DNA of 64,000 bases from Sclerodactyla briareus (Eukaryota > Echinodermata > Holothuroidea > Dendrochirotida > Sclerodactylidae), in assembly GCA_026419785.1 (NCBI GenBank), contig JAODTK010005623.1:62001-126000 (forward strand), in the 5' to 3' direction. A program made the position numbers and the translations under genes. Shown piece after piece: positions 24,001 to 31,239 of the stretch; position 1 is the first letter of the stretch, and each line of letters starts with the position of its first letter. The notes beneath the pieces were generated by a model. It was not told where the DNA came from and searched no databases. It was given only the letters and a program-made list of their open reading frames with translations.

Positions 24001-26659
24001 GTGTATTGTACTCCAGCGTAGTGTCCACCTGATATGGTTCATCGCCACATTCAATAAACACAGAATACCACATAAGTGAACTTGAATCCAACCTTTTGTC
24101 CTGGAACTCGTGCTTAATAACTAAATACCCAACCATCGTTTTATACTTCACTTTTATAGCAATGTAAAAAAAATATGTGTAGATCGTGGGTAGAAAGGAG
24201 TTAATTTCAACATACTTGACATAAACCGTCGCACCGAATACAATTTAGGCTTGTAATGGATTAAGCTGTTCACTTGCGTGTGTTCCTCATGATGAGCACA
24301 CGAGTCCACATTTGACTTTTTGGGTTATCTGGGTAAACACGATGAGCCCATTGTACATCTTATCGGGTTGAATCCAGTGTAGAGCTTTCTACAGTGGCAT
24401 TAATCTTCGTTTTCCGGGGCCATCAAGAAGTAATCTGAGACAACCTAGGTCAAAGCATGTCAAGGAGTCGCTAGATCCTCGCATCTCTCTGATACCTTTT
24501 ATAATAGGACATATGCGGCTTTTCATGACCCATGATTGATTTGTATATGTATCACACTTCTCATACAAAGAGTAGTTTATGTCTGGGGACTTTTCATCAT
24601 TGAAGATTCATTTTGAGCAAGACCGTATGAAGATTAGAATAAAAAATCTACCAAGTCACACCAGTTGTTAGCTGACGACCTTCATCTCAAAATATGGGAG
24701 GAGAGATTCAGACCCGAATTTCAAAGCTGATCGGACATTTTTTTAGTAGGATATGGACCTCGTTGAGCTCGTTATATCACTACTCACGAAAAGGACCTCG
24801 TAACATGCGCGACGACGCCAGGATGGTAAATGCATCATTCTGTGAAGGTTGAAGTTTTATCTTTTTTTAAAACCATGATGTGTTTCAGAATGTTGTTACT
24901 ATTGTCCTGCATAATTGATCCAATCCAGATCACCGTCGTGGTGGAATTCCCATCTCTGCGCTCGGTATTTAACAACAAAATTGCTACTGCAAGTACTGAC
25001 CCAAACCACACTTTAACTGTAGGCAGAGTGCAAACGTGGGCGTATCAAGCTTGATGCCTCGGGCAAACACATATATTCCCCACGTGAGGCCGTGAGAGGG
25101 GGGTGGGCCACGGGGAGAATACTTATCGGTACCAGGGCTTGGCTGACATCAACGGCGAACGCCTTCTCTCCCCCCCCCCCTCCCTCCCCCACCACAAGAT
25201 CCCCATCCACCACTCTCTGTCGCCTCGTCATGTGACATATCACCCTACCTCATCTGCATCGACAGGAAGGAAACTAATTACCTCGTCATGTGGCAGCGTG
25301 GCGACAGACCACTGCAGGAGCGGTTACTGGGAATCTCCGTGTAGTCTGTACCCTGGATGGCAATGGATTACTCTGGAGCTGCCGAGAATTTCCCCTTATT
25401 ACAACGAGCGTGCCATTTGTCGAGGTACAACTGCTGCTTTGATCTGATACTTGATCGTAGAATGGTTAAATGTAGGAGCGTCAGGGTGTTTCTCGAACGA
25501 TTCGAACAGAAAGCTTTATTTAATATTATTCCTTAAAAAGGCCACCGTCTTGGCCTGTAGCTAGCTCATTGTATTTCGTCAATTGACATTCGACTTATGA
25601 CGAGAACCAACTTATAGTGTTGTATCCAACACCTGTGAAAACAACTTAGAATGTGGTATTCCCACACTCTGCCTATTCTTTTCTTGCCGCAGCAGTGTTC
25701 ATCAGTGAGCTTTGCAAGCGAACATTCTTGGTCCGAAATCCATCGGGGTCACGTACGTCTTTCCCCTAGGTAGCTGTACATGCAGGTGCGACGGACCGAT
25801 GCCCTGTCTTCACTTCAGGGTTTCCGTTTGTAATGGAGGGGACTTTCCTCGTGCGGTCACTGCAGGTTTGTGTTTACGGTATTTTTTTTGCGAAAGTCTC
25901 GTTAGTTGGCTGTGACAGTCACGTTTGAACTTGAATCTTTCCGCTTCACAGTACCAAGAAAGTGGTCGGACACCTGGATCTCACTAATCGTCGTCCTTTC
26001 GAGGGAAGTAGGATGGCTGTCCCGGGAGCATGTGTAGTCATTGGTTAACCCCTGCCTCGATATCATCTGAGCAATATCCGAGAGGTCCAGGCGAAGACGA
26101 TTATCGCCGGTGGCTCATCCACGATTAATACGTCAGGGTTCTTTCGTGAGCCGTACTTGGCTTCCTGGATCGGTTAAAGTCAAATCGAATAAATCCCAAA
26201 TCTGGTACTGTATACATAGCCATAGCACAGCTTTATATTGGGCATTCTGTTGTCACCAACAACAATCCGGAATCGCCACCCCGCACTTCCCATTCGCCCA
26301 TTCAGTGCCTTGTGTGCAGACATATTCACAGAGGTACCGATTCGAAACATGCCCACAAAACAGTCGAAAGACATACTGGTCGTGGAGTTAGTGGTTTGTT
26401 ATGTGGGTTTATTTCAAGGTCAGATCTTGTTGATCGAAAAATGTGTTTCAGTTACGCGCTACATCAATAACTGACACACGTGAGTATGCGGTATTAACCG
26501 TTTCTCGTGAATCCTGAAGGAAAATCTCACCATTTACAGTACCCTAAACACGCAGCCGTTCCTTTGCGTTTTCCGGCTTGATCTTTGGCGCTGTAGCGGA
26601 CTACAGTTCTTGCCCTCTGAAGCTGCATACCGGGCGGGGGTCCACGTTCTTGCCAAACA
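1500..26659 (-). CDS. Mosaic HYR / sushi (CCP) / fibronectin III protein, multi-exon gene (partial)
   Basis: Small exons encoding HYR, CCP and FN3 modules lie on the minus strand over about 25 kb. Most have a pyrimidine-rich AG acceptor, a GTAAGT/GTGAGT-like donor and phase-1 boundaries, the usual pattern for shuffled extracellular modules. The CCP exons repeat the order Cys, Cys, Cys, Gly-Trp or similar, Pro-x-Cys, followed by a split Gly codon. The HYR exons show Cys-Pro, then a Val-x-Trp strand, then Asp-rich turns. CCP and HYR dominate upstream and FN3 dominates downstream, so the product should be a large secreted or membrane-anchored adhesion or recognition protein. No transmembrane or cytoplasmic domain was found before the left edge. 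Most exons contain small frame changes. The exons could belong to two adjacent paralogues; only transcripts can settle that. Confidence 0.75.
1675..1860 (-). CDS. Candidate FN3 exon, first half
   Basis: The minus strand reads DINLLWVPGTTIP early in the exon, matching the first strands of an FN3 fold where a hydrophobic Leu-Trp pair precedes a Pro-rich turn. A GTGAGG donor follows at about 1675. The downstream exon supplies what looks like the second half of the same FN3 domain. The acceptor is not certain. Assignment rests on pattern and position only. Confidence 0.4.
2612..2804 (-). CDS. FN3-like exon
   Basis: The exon begins after a pyrimidine-rich acceptor (CTTCCTTCCAG) with APSLSSTW, typical of the FN3 B strand. 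It ends with a second-half pattern, SPLHIGSLSGLG then VVIVR, just before a consensus GTGAGT donor. The frame changes once near the middle. The intron position after the F strand is common in FN3 genes. Length (193 nt) fits most of one FN3 domain. Confidence 0.55.
3304..3549 (-). CDS. HYR domain exon
   Basis: The minus strand gives PEVEDCPDFFKVNATGN, then RRDVTWVKPS, then FSVGNTTILSAVY, and ends VVCSS...KLA before a consensus GTAAGT donor. This is the HYR order: Cys-Pro, Val-x-Trp, Phe-x-Val-Gly, final Cys. The acceptor is TTTTCTACCCCAG. At 246 nt it matches the HYR exons at 8.6 and 21.0 kb (232 and 241 nt). Three frame changes are needed to read it through. Confidence 0.82.
5070..5293 (-). 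CDS. FN3-like exon
   Basis: After an acceptor ending CTCTAG the minus strand reads VWQTVPGNQSVIAYDITLA, close to the FN3 C-C' strands. It continues in another frame with AAAYTALVEIKVLTGPNLST and RATTEK, matching the F-G strands and the Thr-Thr-Glu end. The donor (GTGATC) is weak, so the left boundary is approximate. One frame change lies in the middle. Confidence 0.5.
5420..5575 (-). CDS. Extracellular-type exon, unassigned (FN3- or Ig-like)
   Basis: A 156-nt stretch lies between an AACGCAG acceptor and a strong CTCTG|GTAAGT donor. One frame stays open with DIAVEPLTVVTVRPWTASN and later CGLNWFENPKQCLW. The beta-rich character and its position between two FN3-like exons suggest an FN3- or Ig-type module, but the family is not recognised. 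Two cysteines sit near the donor. Confidence 0.42.
5717..5922 (-). CDS. FN3-like exon
   Basis: The end of the exon reads YALVGLQTDYLFKKMGHGSG then LSTAEIGCE before GTAGCT. This fits the FN3 E-F-G region, with a Leu before an aromatic strand, a Gly-x-Gly turn and a Ser-Thr strand. The acceptor is TCTCCAACAG. A neighbouring frame gives ATEQSVDFTVQ just before this, suggesting one frame change. Length is 206 nt. Confidence 0.55.
6308..6898. repeat. Three tandem ~200-bp repeat units, each with a poly-G run
   Basis: Three successive units start near 6308, 6503 and 6707. Each opens with CAGTTCAAGTTCT, carries AGTAGTG/AGTAATGGT..TTTTGAT then CGCCAAGTATAT, and then a G-run (6447-6460, 6645-6655, 6838-6849) followed by TTGTACGAAC-like sequence. 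Units differ by substitutions and small indels, so the array is not recent. Stop-free stretches across it are artefacts. It lies upstream (in transcript order) of the 5.8 kb exon, in an intron. Confidence 0.85.
7295..7473 (-). CDS. Sushi/CCP exon
   Basis: After a TTTCCGCAG acceptor the minus strand reads LSEPSGLFVVIARAFTGSE, then VGCLDGYTNWKDQ (second Cys with the usual Gly-Tyr), and ends GNAPLCK or, in the adjacent frame, YWQGMPRCA before a GTGAGT donor. This matches the CCP order of hydrophobic strand, Cys-x-x-Gly-Tyr, Trp-x-Gly, Pro-x-Cys. At least two frame changes are present and the first Cys is not seen. Confidence 0.72.
8520..8751 (-). CDS. HYR domain exon
   Basis: From an AACTTTCAG acceptor, in phase 1, the minus strand reads DIESPIFIKCPQDFSVYTNR followed by ATQAIVRWEVEA. 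It continues in another frame as DDIVIECDRDSP and ends SAENVATCHFSLL at a CT|GTAAGA donor. This is a full HYR domain: Pro-x-Phe-x-x-Cys-Pro, Val-x-Trp, Asp-rich turn and the C-terminal Asn-x-x-x-Cys-x-Phe motif. Two or three frame changes interrupt it. Confidence 0.9.
9383..9585 (-). CDS. Sushi/CCP exon
   Basis: The acceptor ATTCCAACAG is followed by KTCPKCLVASGDVSEQPTN, a typical CCP start. The other end reads DGQCHVHIELACTG with the Gly codon split at a GTAAAA donor, the same Cys-x-Gly phase-1 ending as the other CCP exons here. The middle changes frame and reads CGEGRG. Length is 203 nt. Confidence 0.72.
10108..10291 (-). CDS. Sushi/CCP exon
   Basis: After a TATTCGCAG acceptor, phase 1, the frame reads VQCPSIPASPPVIKTGCQ. 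A neighbouring frame gives FGSTCTFSC, the usual CCP second-Cys strand, and the end gives ANGTG and GQDISC before a GTTAGT donor. All four expected cysteines can be placed, but at least three frame changes separate them. Confidence 0.85.
10542..10555. repeat. Poly-C run
   Basis: Fourteen C in a row, continuing as C-rich CACCCCCAGG. Similar G or C runs recur throughout the window. Confidence 0.95.
10813..10993 (-). CDS. Sushi/CCP exon
   Basis: The acceptor TTTCCATCCATAG is followed in phase 1 by HRCSSIQAPASGASFVPVRS, then GATARSKC, then LGYNFDGSDTTSC in a third frame, and the end reads PTTQCSR with a split codon at GTAGGT. The order Cys-x6-8-Gly, Cys-x-Leu-Gly-Tyr, Cys, Pro-x-x-x-Cys is diagnostic of a CCP domain. 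At least three small frame shifts interrupt 181 nt, yet both splice sites are intact. Confidence 0.92.
11944..12054 (-). CDS. HYR domain exon (first half), poly-C acceptor
   Basis: The minus strand reads VYANAV at the start and then GSTEALVNYGTPEITDNAGS, a clear HYR middle, before an ATTC|GTGAGT donor. The acceptor pyrimidine tract is a 33-nt C homopolymer (minus sense) ending directly in AG. A further HYR-like piece, TFPVGKERIS, lies at about 11860-11890, so either the domain continues without an intron or the second half is a separate short exon. Confidence 0.8.
12057..12089. repeat. 33-nt poly-G run (poly-C on minus)
   Basis: The longest homopolymer in the window. On the minus strand it is an uninterrupted C-run that directly precedes the AG acceptor of the HYR exon at 11944-12054. 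Confidence 0.97.
12413..12609 (-). CDS. Sushi/CCP exon
   Basis: The acceptor TACTTTTAG is followed in phase 1 by DVNCPGNFLS, then GGHTEVPVQLDQVFHMAP, then MSVPCNDGFHLA. The exon ends KEAWDNPQNVACVG with the Gly codon split at a consensus GTAAGT donor. The four CCP cysteines and the Trp before the last one are all present. Three frame changes occur in 197 nt. Confidence 0.88.
13048..13063. repeat. Poly-C run
   Basis: Sixteen C in a row followed by AGGCGACC. It lies between the 13.4 and 12.5 kb CCP exons. Confidence 0.95.
13299..13481 (-). CDS. Sushi/CCP exon
   Basis: A long pyrimidine tract and TTCATTCAG precede HIDVPAIQNGRIWLFGKQVT, a good CCP first strand. Next comes GQGCNWNNFNQNGHVMVDGS with the third Cys, and the end reads ADLLCEG with Gly split at GTACTA. 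The Cys-Glu-Gly ending is shared with the exons at 19.7 and 20.4 kb. The first Cys-Pro is not in frame, which implies an indel near the acceptor. Confidence 0.82.
14309..14522 (-). CDS. Sushi/CCP exon, uninterrupted frame
   Basis: This exon reads through without a break. It starts CPSLSIPRNGHMDLIAGRLV, continues FILSGARFNMQLKLCERLSS, then ILMDCTAVSN, and ends VGRWDSQPLNCI with a split codon at a strong GTAAGA donor. Four cysteines and the Gly-x-Trp before the last fit a complete CCP domain of about 70 residues. The acceptor is TTTTACCAG. It is the best-preserved exon of the gene. Confidence 0.94.
15401..15566 (-). CDS. Sushi/CCP exon, degraded
   Basis: The acceptor GTTTCCTCAG is followed in phase 1 by GTDVRFYRLRETDRIHSC. 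The next frame gives ARRCFQEGQYS, and the end gives a Cys followed by a split Gly codon at GTACAA. The spacing matches the second half of a CCP domain. The first Cys is not evident and two or more frame changes are required. Confidence 0.55.
16410..16630 (-). CDS. Sushi/CCP exon (long variant)
   Basis: The minus strand starts CLPFDSPVNGFI and continues AVNPELMSITCR, then in another frame DYQASASVSGNKGFPLPIWI and CLSVGSGWNSSTLVAVQYG at a GTACGC donor. The pattern is CCP with the Cys-x-x-x-Gly-x-Gly-Trp of the third cysteine. PIWIDQIE briefly suggests a scavenger-receptor motif, but the flanking cysteines fit CCP better. The final Cys is not visible. Confidence 0.75.
17528..17795. mobile_element. 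Candidate solo LTR of an LTR retrotransposon (fossil)
   Basis: A short CpG-rich block contains an E-box-like CACGTGGG, a TATA box (CTATATAAC) near 17663, a GC-rich leader, and an AATAAA signal near 17739, an order typical of a compact U3-R-U5 LTR, probably Gypsy/Metaviridae-like. Ends are approximate. No target-site duplication or internal coding region was recognised nearby. It sits in an intron of the HYR/CCP gene. A cryptic promoter is the alternative. Confidence 0.4.
18166..18268 (-). CDS. Short phase-1 exon, unassigned
   Basis: A TTTTATAG acceptor and a GGTGAAC|GTAAGT donor enclose 103 nt, symmetric in phase 1. The frames read CNTCYMPTDTTEVDLVDGGT and then GCGTNYNDSGE. It is cysteine-rich and extracellular in character but fits no family I recognise. 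It lies between the CCP exons at 19.8 and 16.5 kb. Confidence 0.42.
18553..18660. repeat. Short ~20-bp tandem repeat
   Basis: About five degenerate units of the type TTTGATGAGCCCCCACGGG occur in a row, with one longer interrupted unit. It lies in the intron downstream of the 18.9 kb exon. Confidence 0.75.
18906..19012 (-). CDS. Candidate exon, unassigned
   Basis: The minus strand reads ACDRTYPGRP and, in the next frame, WASTDLFAVVTGQCTPASQV with a phase-1 split codon at a CAAG|GTGAGC donor. The right boundary is uncertain. Continuation into the 18.2 kb exon would give a Cys-rich module. The domain is not identified. Confidence 0.35.
19700..19890 (-). CDS. Sushi/CCP exon
   Basis: After a CCAGTCATCAG acceptor the sequence reads CPS, then ILVAPNGGHFRNNLANCPTD, then a second frame with HCLVKPGETVGYG. 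It ends WATGTGTNPCEG with Gly split at GTAATC. The Pro-Asn-Gly after the first Cys and the Asn-Pro-Cys-Glu-Gly end are typical CCP features and match the 20.4 kb exon. Confidence 0.82.
20417..20612 (-). CDS. Sushi/CCP exon
   Basis: From the acceptor ATGACAG, phase 1, the frame reads VRCPELNQSPS, then after one frame change LYVTVQCAPGYRFGGANWLI and CRSEQHGYVMKGTWSDLQPT, ending CEG with a split Gly codon at GTAAAT. All four CCP cysteines, the Gly-Tyr-Arg-Phe after the second, and the Gly-Thr-Trp before the last are present. This is a textbook CCP module of 65 residues with a single break near 20590. Confidence 0.95.
20867..21107 (-). CDS. HYR domain exon
   Basis: The acceptor TTCTGTTCAG leads in phase 1 to DVTNP, then ECTKNMVLYADDGSSTKNVQ and WDPPTA, then DKSEEEPVITQVTGLGG. 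The end reads ATDSSGTT and DLIVRG at a GTGAGA donor. The order Pro-x-x-x-Cys, Val-x-Trp-x-Pro-Pro-x-Ala-x-Asp, Ala-Thr-Asp-x-Ser-Gly is diagnostic for HYR. Three or four frame changes occur in 241 nt. Confidence 0.93.
22216..22232. repeat. Poly-G run
   Basis: Seventeen G in a row, followed by TGTCGGGG. Confidence 0.95.
22390..23030. repeat. Dispersed repeat, copy 1, ending in an AC microsatellite
   Basis: AT-rich sequence contains repeated phrases such as TAGACCCACTTAATT and CTTGCTAACGAGCTAAAC, then a CA/ACAC tract at about 22978-23028. The same order of phrases occurs at 48950-49600, in the same orientation. No coding potential is seen. It may be a non-autonomous element or an old tandem module; terminal repeats were not found. 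Confidence 0.6.
23160..23305 (-). CDS. Sushi/CCP-like exon
   Basis: The acceptor CAAATTGCAG is followed by ACQIRISTEAPATYSDDDGT. Two other frames contribute LLTCSGLRSWSAV and PDCIG, the last with Gly split at a GTACGT donor. The Cys-x-Gly, Ser-Trp-Ser, Pro-Asp-Cys order is a CCP ending. The second Cys is not evident. Frames change at least twice. Confidence 0.6.
25266..25424 (+). CDS. Open phase-1 exon-like segment, strand ambiguous
   Basis: On the plus strand, ATCGACAG| and TCGAG|GTACAA bound 159 nt that are open throughout, phase 1 to phase 1, with four Cys (SSCGS, DHCRS, SPCSL, AICRG). On the minus strand the same DNA gives TNGTLVVIRGNS and RSCSGLSPRCHMTR ahead of a GAG|GTAATT donor, which could be another degraded CCP exon. 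The minus reading fits the neighbours better; the plus reading is the cleaner ORF. Confidence 0.3.
25690..25875 (-). CDS. Candidate sushi/CCP exon
   Basis: The minus strand reads KVPSITNGNPEVKTG followed by PACTAT, matching the start of a CCP domain (Pro-x-Ile-x-Asn-Gly), and in other frames MFACKAH. An AAACCTGCAG acceptor lies just upstream. No matching donor was recognised, so the left boundary is open. Confidence 0.42.
26257..26375 (-). CDS. Sushi/CCP-like exon
   Basis: After CCACGACCAG the minus strand gives CLSTV, then FRIGTSVNMS, then CTQGTEWANGKC and GVAIPDCC before GTGACA. The Gly-Thr-Ser-Val strand, Cys-x-x-Gly and Ile-Pro-Asp-Cys end fit CCP. At 119 nt it is shorter than the other CCP exons, so boundaries may be wrong. 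Confidence 0.52.
26543..26659 (-). CDS. HYR domain exon, second half
   Basis: The acceptor TATGTTTTCAG precedes PPPGMQLQRARTVVRYSAKD followed by QAGKRK, and the end reads CVFR at a GTACTG donor. This matches the second half of HYR: Gly, Val-x-Tyr-x-Ala-x-Asp-x-x-Gly, then Cys-x-Phe. The first half was not located upstream. Confidence 0.7.
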
Positions 26660-27194
26660 CTGAAAACATAATACATCTAGATAGCACAGAATTGTTTCGC
26701 ACTGGTGTAAATAATGAGAAGTGGAGTATATGTAATCATCCCTGCAATAGGGCCGTATATTGAAATTGAATAGAAAACCTATTTAAAAAACGGAGGTGAG
26801 AAGAGAACACAATGAGAGAGGTTAAATAGCCGCTGGCAATAAAAACCATTGAAGGATTTCGTGGCTTTCACACAAAATGTTTTGAACGGATTCTTAATTT
26901 CGGTTAAGAAGTTCCCGACATGAGTGATGACTGGTTAGCTTATCAGTACCTGACCAATTCCCTCACAAGGTTGTACCATTCAGTCAGTCTCTTCTAGCGT
27001 GTGCTGGAGTAGTAATTTCAACCAAAATTTCTTCTTGAGGACGGGACCTACAGCAGGGGCGTTGAAATGAAAAAAGTTTTCAAGGGCATGTGAACTTTGG
27101 GACCGACAGAGATGTTCGTCTGAGACCGACTTTTTCGATTGACTATTGTGTCATTTTCCCAGGTTTTCGGCGCTCGTCGTTACGTTCACACCGA

Positions 27195-27212
27195 GGGGGG
27201 GGGGGGGGGGGG
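27195..27212. repeat. Poly-G run
   Basis: Eighteen G in a row, followed by ACGGGGTA. Confidence 0.95.
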
Positions 27213-27496
27213 ACGGGGTAGGTGGCACAATCTTCCGTAGGGGGCGTCCGGACAACGTCATTTGGTACATGTATTTTAGGAATTCTCCATGTTCTCCGTC
27301 ACGAACATAATCTTCAGGGTCGATGCAAGTTCCTTAAACGGGAAATCGGCTTTGGCCGCACCCACACAGAGACAAGTTTTTGGCCGCTACGGGACCGACT
27401 TGTCATATCTCAGAGGGGTCCACACCCCATACCCCCCCCCCCCCATATTTACGCCCCTGCTAAATGATCAAGGATGCACTCACGAAGACCTTACTT

Positions 27497-27563
27497 TCAC
27501 TCCTTCAATTTCGGGAAACGCCTCAAGTAAGGTGTCAGTTTCGACATCACAGAATTGCGAGTC
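27497..27563 (-). CDS. Possible short exon
   Basis: Between TGTTTTAG and a GTAAGG donor the minus strand is open with DSQFCDVETDTLLEAFPEIE then GVK. The composition looks coding and the splice signals are good, but 67 nt is too short for a family call. It could be the first part of an upstream module of the same gene. Confidence 0.28.
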
Positions 27564-28075
27564 ACTAAAACAGAATAAAAAAATCTTATTAGAGGGTCGG
27601 AAGGGATCAAAGTCTATAGTTTTAAAAACGATAGTCTTAAATGGCTTGGTTGGAGAGGTGAATCCATTGCTAGCTCTCTAAGAGAATCACAGGATGCTTT
27701 TGACGTTGACCGGGGATCATCCATGGCACGGAAAATTTTGAACACGAGGAGTCCATGCCATAATGGATAAGAATGATATTATTGGTATGTATCTCCCCCA
27801 TAATGAGTAGGCAATATGACCGGACGGAAAGCGAAGATAAAAGGGAATCAGGAGGTCAAAGATCGCAGAGATCACAGTCCCGAAAATGTGTAAACGCAAT
27901 AGGTCTAGGATTGTTGCTCGGTCAAGTGGAAATTCCTGCTGGCAGCCTCTTAAAGGAGTAAGAAAAGTTCTGGTTGTTGTGTTTGGTGTTACCGTTATCT
28001 GATCTCAAAGACTGCTAAATGAGCTTGTGTGTTTGACCCTCAGCTGACTCGGATATATTCGCACCGCACCCCAAC

Positions 28076-28089
28076 GGGGGGGGGGGGGG
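28076..28089. repeat. Poly-G run
   Basis: Fourteen G in a row in otherwise unremarkable sequence. Confidence 0.95.
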
Positions 28090-28799
28090 TGACGGACGAG
28101 ATGAATACTATTAAAGCGGGAGCGCCACCCAAATTGACGCGTAGCGGCCAGGATTTCTTCTTTCGGCAGACCGCCTAGATTGAAGAAACGGCATTCCGCG
28201 CCCGTATGGGGACAGTGAGCAGCTTTCCAAAAATTAATAACAAATATTTTAGAAAAGTTCTCCAAAACATTATTCGCCTAAGGATCAATTCAAGGTTTAC
28301 TTGGGTGTTGTAACATTTGAAAACACGATGCAAGTGAGGGTACGGGCAAAAATGAAGCAATGGAAATGGGCAATGTCAACACCCACTTACATTTGCGCGA
28401 AGCGAGAGATTTTGCATGCAGGATCCAATGTGACCAACGACATTTCATGACCCCCTCTAACCTATCATTTAGATAGGCCGGGGTTTTGACTCAAGGTTAC
28501 GGCCCCATTTTTATCTCCTTCGCGGACCACAGGCGCAGGGAGGGACATTGCTGACAATGGGGCAAGACAGGGTGGCCAAAATGACTATAACACAGGAGTA
28601 AAACCGCAACTACCGCGCGAAGCGCTCGCAAAAAAGTATACTTTAGGACTGCCATCGCAAAGTCAGGGCAAGCTTGTTGATATGAATGATCTTCATCTGA
28701 ATGTTGAATCGTGTCTGCGCACCCATTTGTGGCGTTCCCTGCGAAATATCTGATGGCTTCAAGGGAGTTCCACCCGACCGTGTTGCATGCCCCTTAGTA

Positions 28800-29080
28800 T
28801 GACATGCTTTCCAGGGAAATCATGTCTACCAGGGAAATCATGTCTACTAAGGGGGATGTGGACCGTGCACGCACCCAACTTTCAGTCGCACCCATAAATG
28901 CCATAACAATTCACGTGTCCCGCCAGGTGGTTAGACTTCCCTCATCGCCGCATTTTCGATGCCGCCACCGTGTGCCTCAAGAAGTGCACCGTGCACCCAA
29001 CTTTCAACAAGTTTGTCGCAACCCATGGAGAAAAAAAACCCACAGATCACGCCAGGAGGTACCCAACCCCCGTCGCCTCA
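28800..29080. repeat. Short direct repeats
   Basis: A 20-bp phrase CAGGGAAATCATGTCTAC occurs twice in tandem at about 28813-28850. A longer degenerate pair, beginning ACCGTGCACGCACCCAACTT at about 28861 and ACCGTGCACCCAACTTTC at about 28988, continues through CGCCAGG(A/T)GG. No gene is seen here. Confidence 0.6.
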
Positions 29081-29453
29081 ACCCCCTTCACATCAAGCAT
29101 AGCGTTGTGTATGCAATTAGTTGTTTTGTTTATTTAACTAATTGGACCCCTAGCAGGAATCGCAACGTCCACTAAAGGAGCAACACACAAGGTAAAGCCA
29201 GTCCCATGCGATGGAGACTCAAGGAGAACCCTTTTCATTGATAATAAGAACAACCCGGAGTAACCCAGGAACTCAATGTCTACACAATGCACATCATATG
29301 TCTGAAAAGTAACGGTACATAAAAAACCCGCGCGGTCGTAGCGGAATATGGAGCAGCAGAATTCAATCAAACGGAATAGCGGCAGGCTCAAATAGGGGGG
29401 GGGGCCCCACAAAATGCATTGCGTCCCCCAAGCCGAATACTGAGGGCGACGCA

Positions 29454-29465
29454 CCCCCCCCCCCC
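29454..29465. repeat. Poly-C run
   Basis: Twelve C in a row; a short G-run (near 29395-29402) lies about 55 bp upstream. Confidence 0.9.
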
Positions 29466-29739
29466 GCAAGATCGTCGCAGTGTGCGCTTCGTCGGTTTTT
29501 CTTATAACACAATGTGTCACAAAACCATTAGTGAGGATAAACAAAGGGGCAGAAGAAAGGAAATTTTCAAGGAAATGATCGAATATATGGGGAATGTCAG
29601 AGACAGACTATCAGAGAAAGAGAGTAGAGATATGGGAAACGGAAAAGTGTACAGACAAGACATGGGAATATGTGTGGGGCTAACAGCAGTCCACGTCACG
29701 AGTTCATTCGATCCGACGAAAGTTAGAAAAATTGCGAAA

Positions 29740-30120
29740 AAAATTACACTATGTGACCTTGAAATCAACATCACGCCATGTTCTTTGGACCAACCTTTGT
29801 CCCCACACCAGTTGTAGAGTCACAAAATTGACCCGGTGACCTTGAAAGCACTGTCATGTTTTTTAGGACCAAACGTTTTGTCTCCCCGCCCACCAATTCG
29901 TGGTAAATCGGATAAACTAATGATTTCCGAGGTGAAACATGCAAATAGGGGCAGAGACACATGCAGTGCTCCCTCTTTGGAACTCATCCGAGATTCCACT
30001 AGGCGGACATGTGTACCCAAGTTTAGATCAATCGGGAGTAAAGCGTTAAAGAGTTCAAATTGCGAATTGAAGTTATCAAGCATGTTGCACAATGCCACAA
30101 AAACGAATTTTTGGGAAGTC
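29740..30120. repeat. Degenerate repeat-type sequence
   Basis: The phrase GTGACCTTGAAA, an A-rich spacer, then ATG/TCATGTTCTTT or TTTTTAGGACCAAC occurs twice (about 29754 and 29838). CCCAAGTTTAGATCAATCGGG follows. This style of sequence is common in repetitive DNA of marine invertebrates. Long open frames across it are not convincing genes. Confidence 0.4.
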
Positions 30121-31239
30121 GGCCTAATTTGAGATGAAGTGCCCTGTTGTGCTGAACAACGTTACAATTGGTGTAGAAAACTCGACATTGCTCAAACGCT
30201 CGACATGGTTATGCCGGGGAAAAATGCACATGAATGGCAGACAACAATTAGGGGGAACCTCGCTCATACGATTGATCCTCGAGGGGAATAACTTCATATT
30301 TAGAAGAGAAACAGAGAAAAACAAAGGAAATTGATAGGCTGTGTACGGTGATGTCACTTCCCTGCAGAAGTGGCGCAATTTATTTTGCGCAATATACATA
30401 GAAATCAATACATCACTTTTGCCATGGACTAAAAACTCCGCAAAGAAAATGTGATTTAGACCAATGGGTTCCAGATTTCCTATCTCCTGAAATGAAGAGT
30501 CAACTCATTCTGAAAAAATAACGGATTAGCATTACATCTGTTATGTAAACAATTCCTCATCACACCTCGACCAGGTCAACCTACGTTTTACTAGGTTAGG
30601 AAAAGAACGGTCTGAGATTCCTTTTTCCTCCGTTCTCTAGGATAGTTCCCCATTTTTCTTCACCGAAAATTCCCCCTCTTCCAATTGGCCAACGGAAAAC
30701 CACTTGCGATTGGAAAAAGTGCTAATTACTGCTACAAATGGGCTGAGCTGGTTTGTTGAAATCACAATATTTACTAAGGGTATTACAAACGGTATACAAA
30801 AGGTTGTTTCAGTAAAGTACAACCCCGGGGCTTGAACCCACTCAAATTTCCCGGATCGAATTCCGTCCGAACTGAGTCAAATGTGGACCCCATATTTAAA
30901 ATAAGGATGTGTTTGGCTCTGTCTCGATCCAGACGTGCCTGGATAGTGCAGAAACAATTAAATTGAAGGCCACTTACTATCTATCTGGAACCCTTATTAC
31001 TTTGAACCGGTCACGAAAAACGACCTCGCTTCTCTTGTGAAACGAGACAACTCGCGAGTGGCACAGCAGACGGAATAGTCCTATGGAAGGACATTTGTAG
31101 ATAATCTGGCGGCGTAGATCAATTATGCGTCTCACGAATCTGCGAATAAAAACCTTCAAAAACATGTAAACATAATAAATTGTTATTAACATGTTTTAGT
31201 GCTAATAAGGATGGAGTTAATAAGTGTCTCGTGCGACTG

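Noticed and set aside
28392-28470. Possible exon with GTAAGT donor on the minus strand
   Set aside because: Good donor and a short open frame, but no acceptor or domain pattern upstream.
30810-30905. tRNA-like B box (minus strand, GGGTTCAAGCCCC)
   Set aside because: No convincing A box or cloverleaf; left out as chance or a very old SINE.
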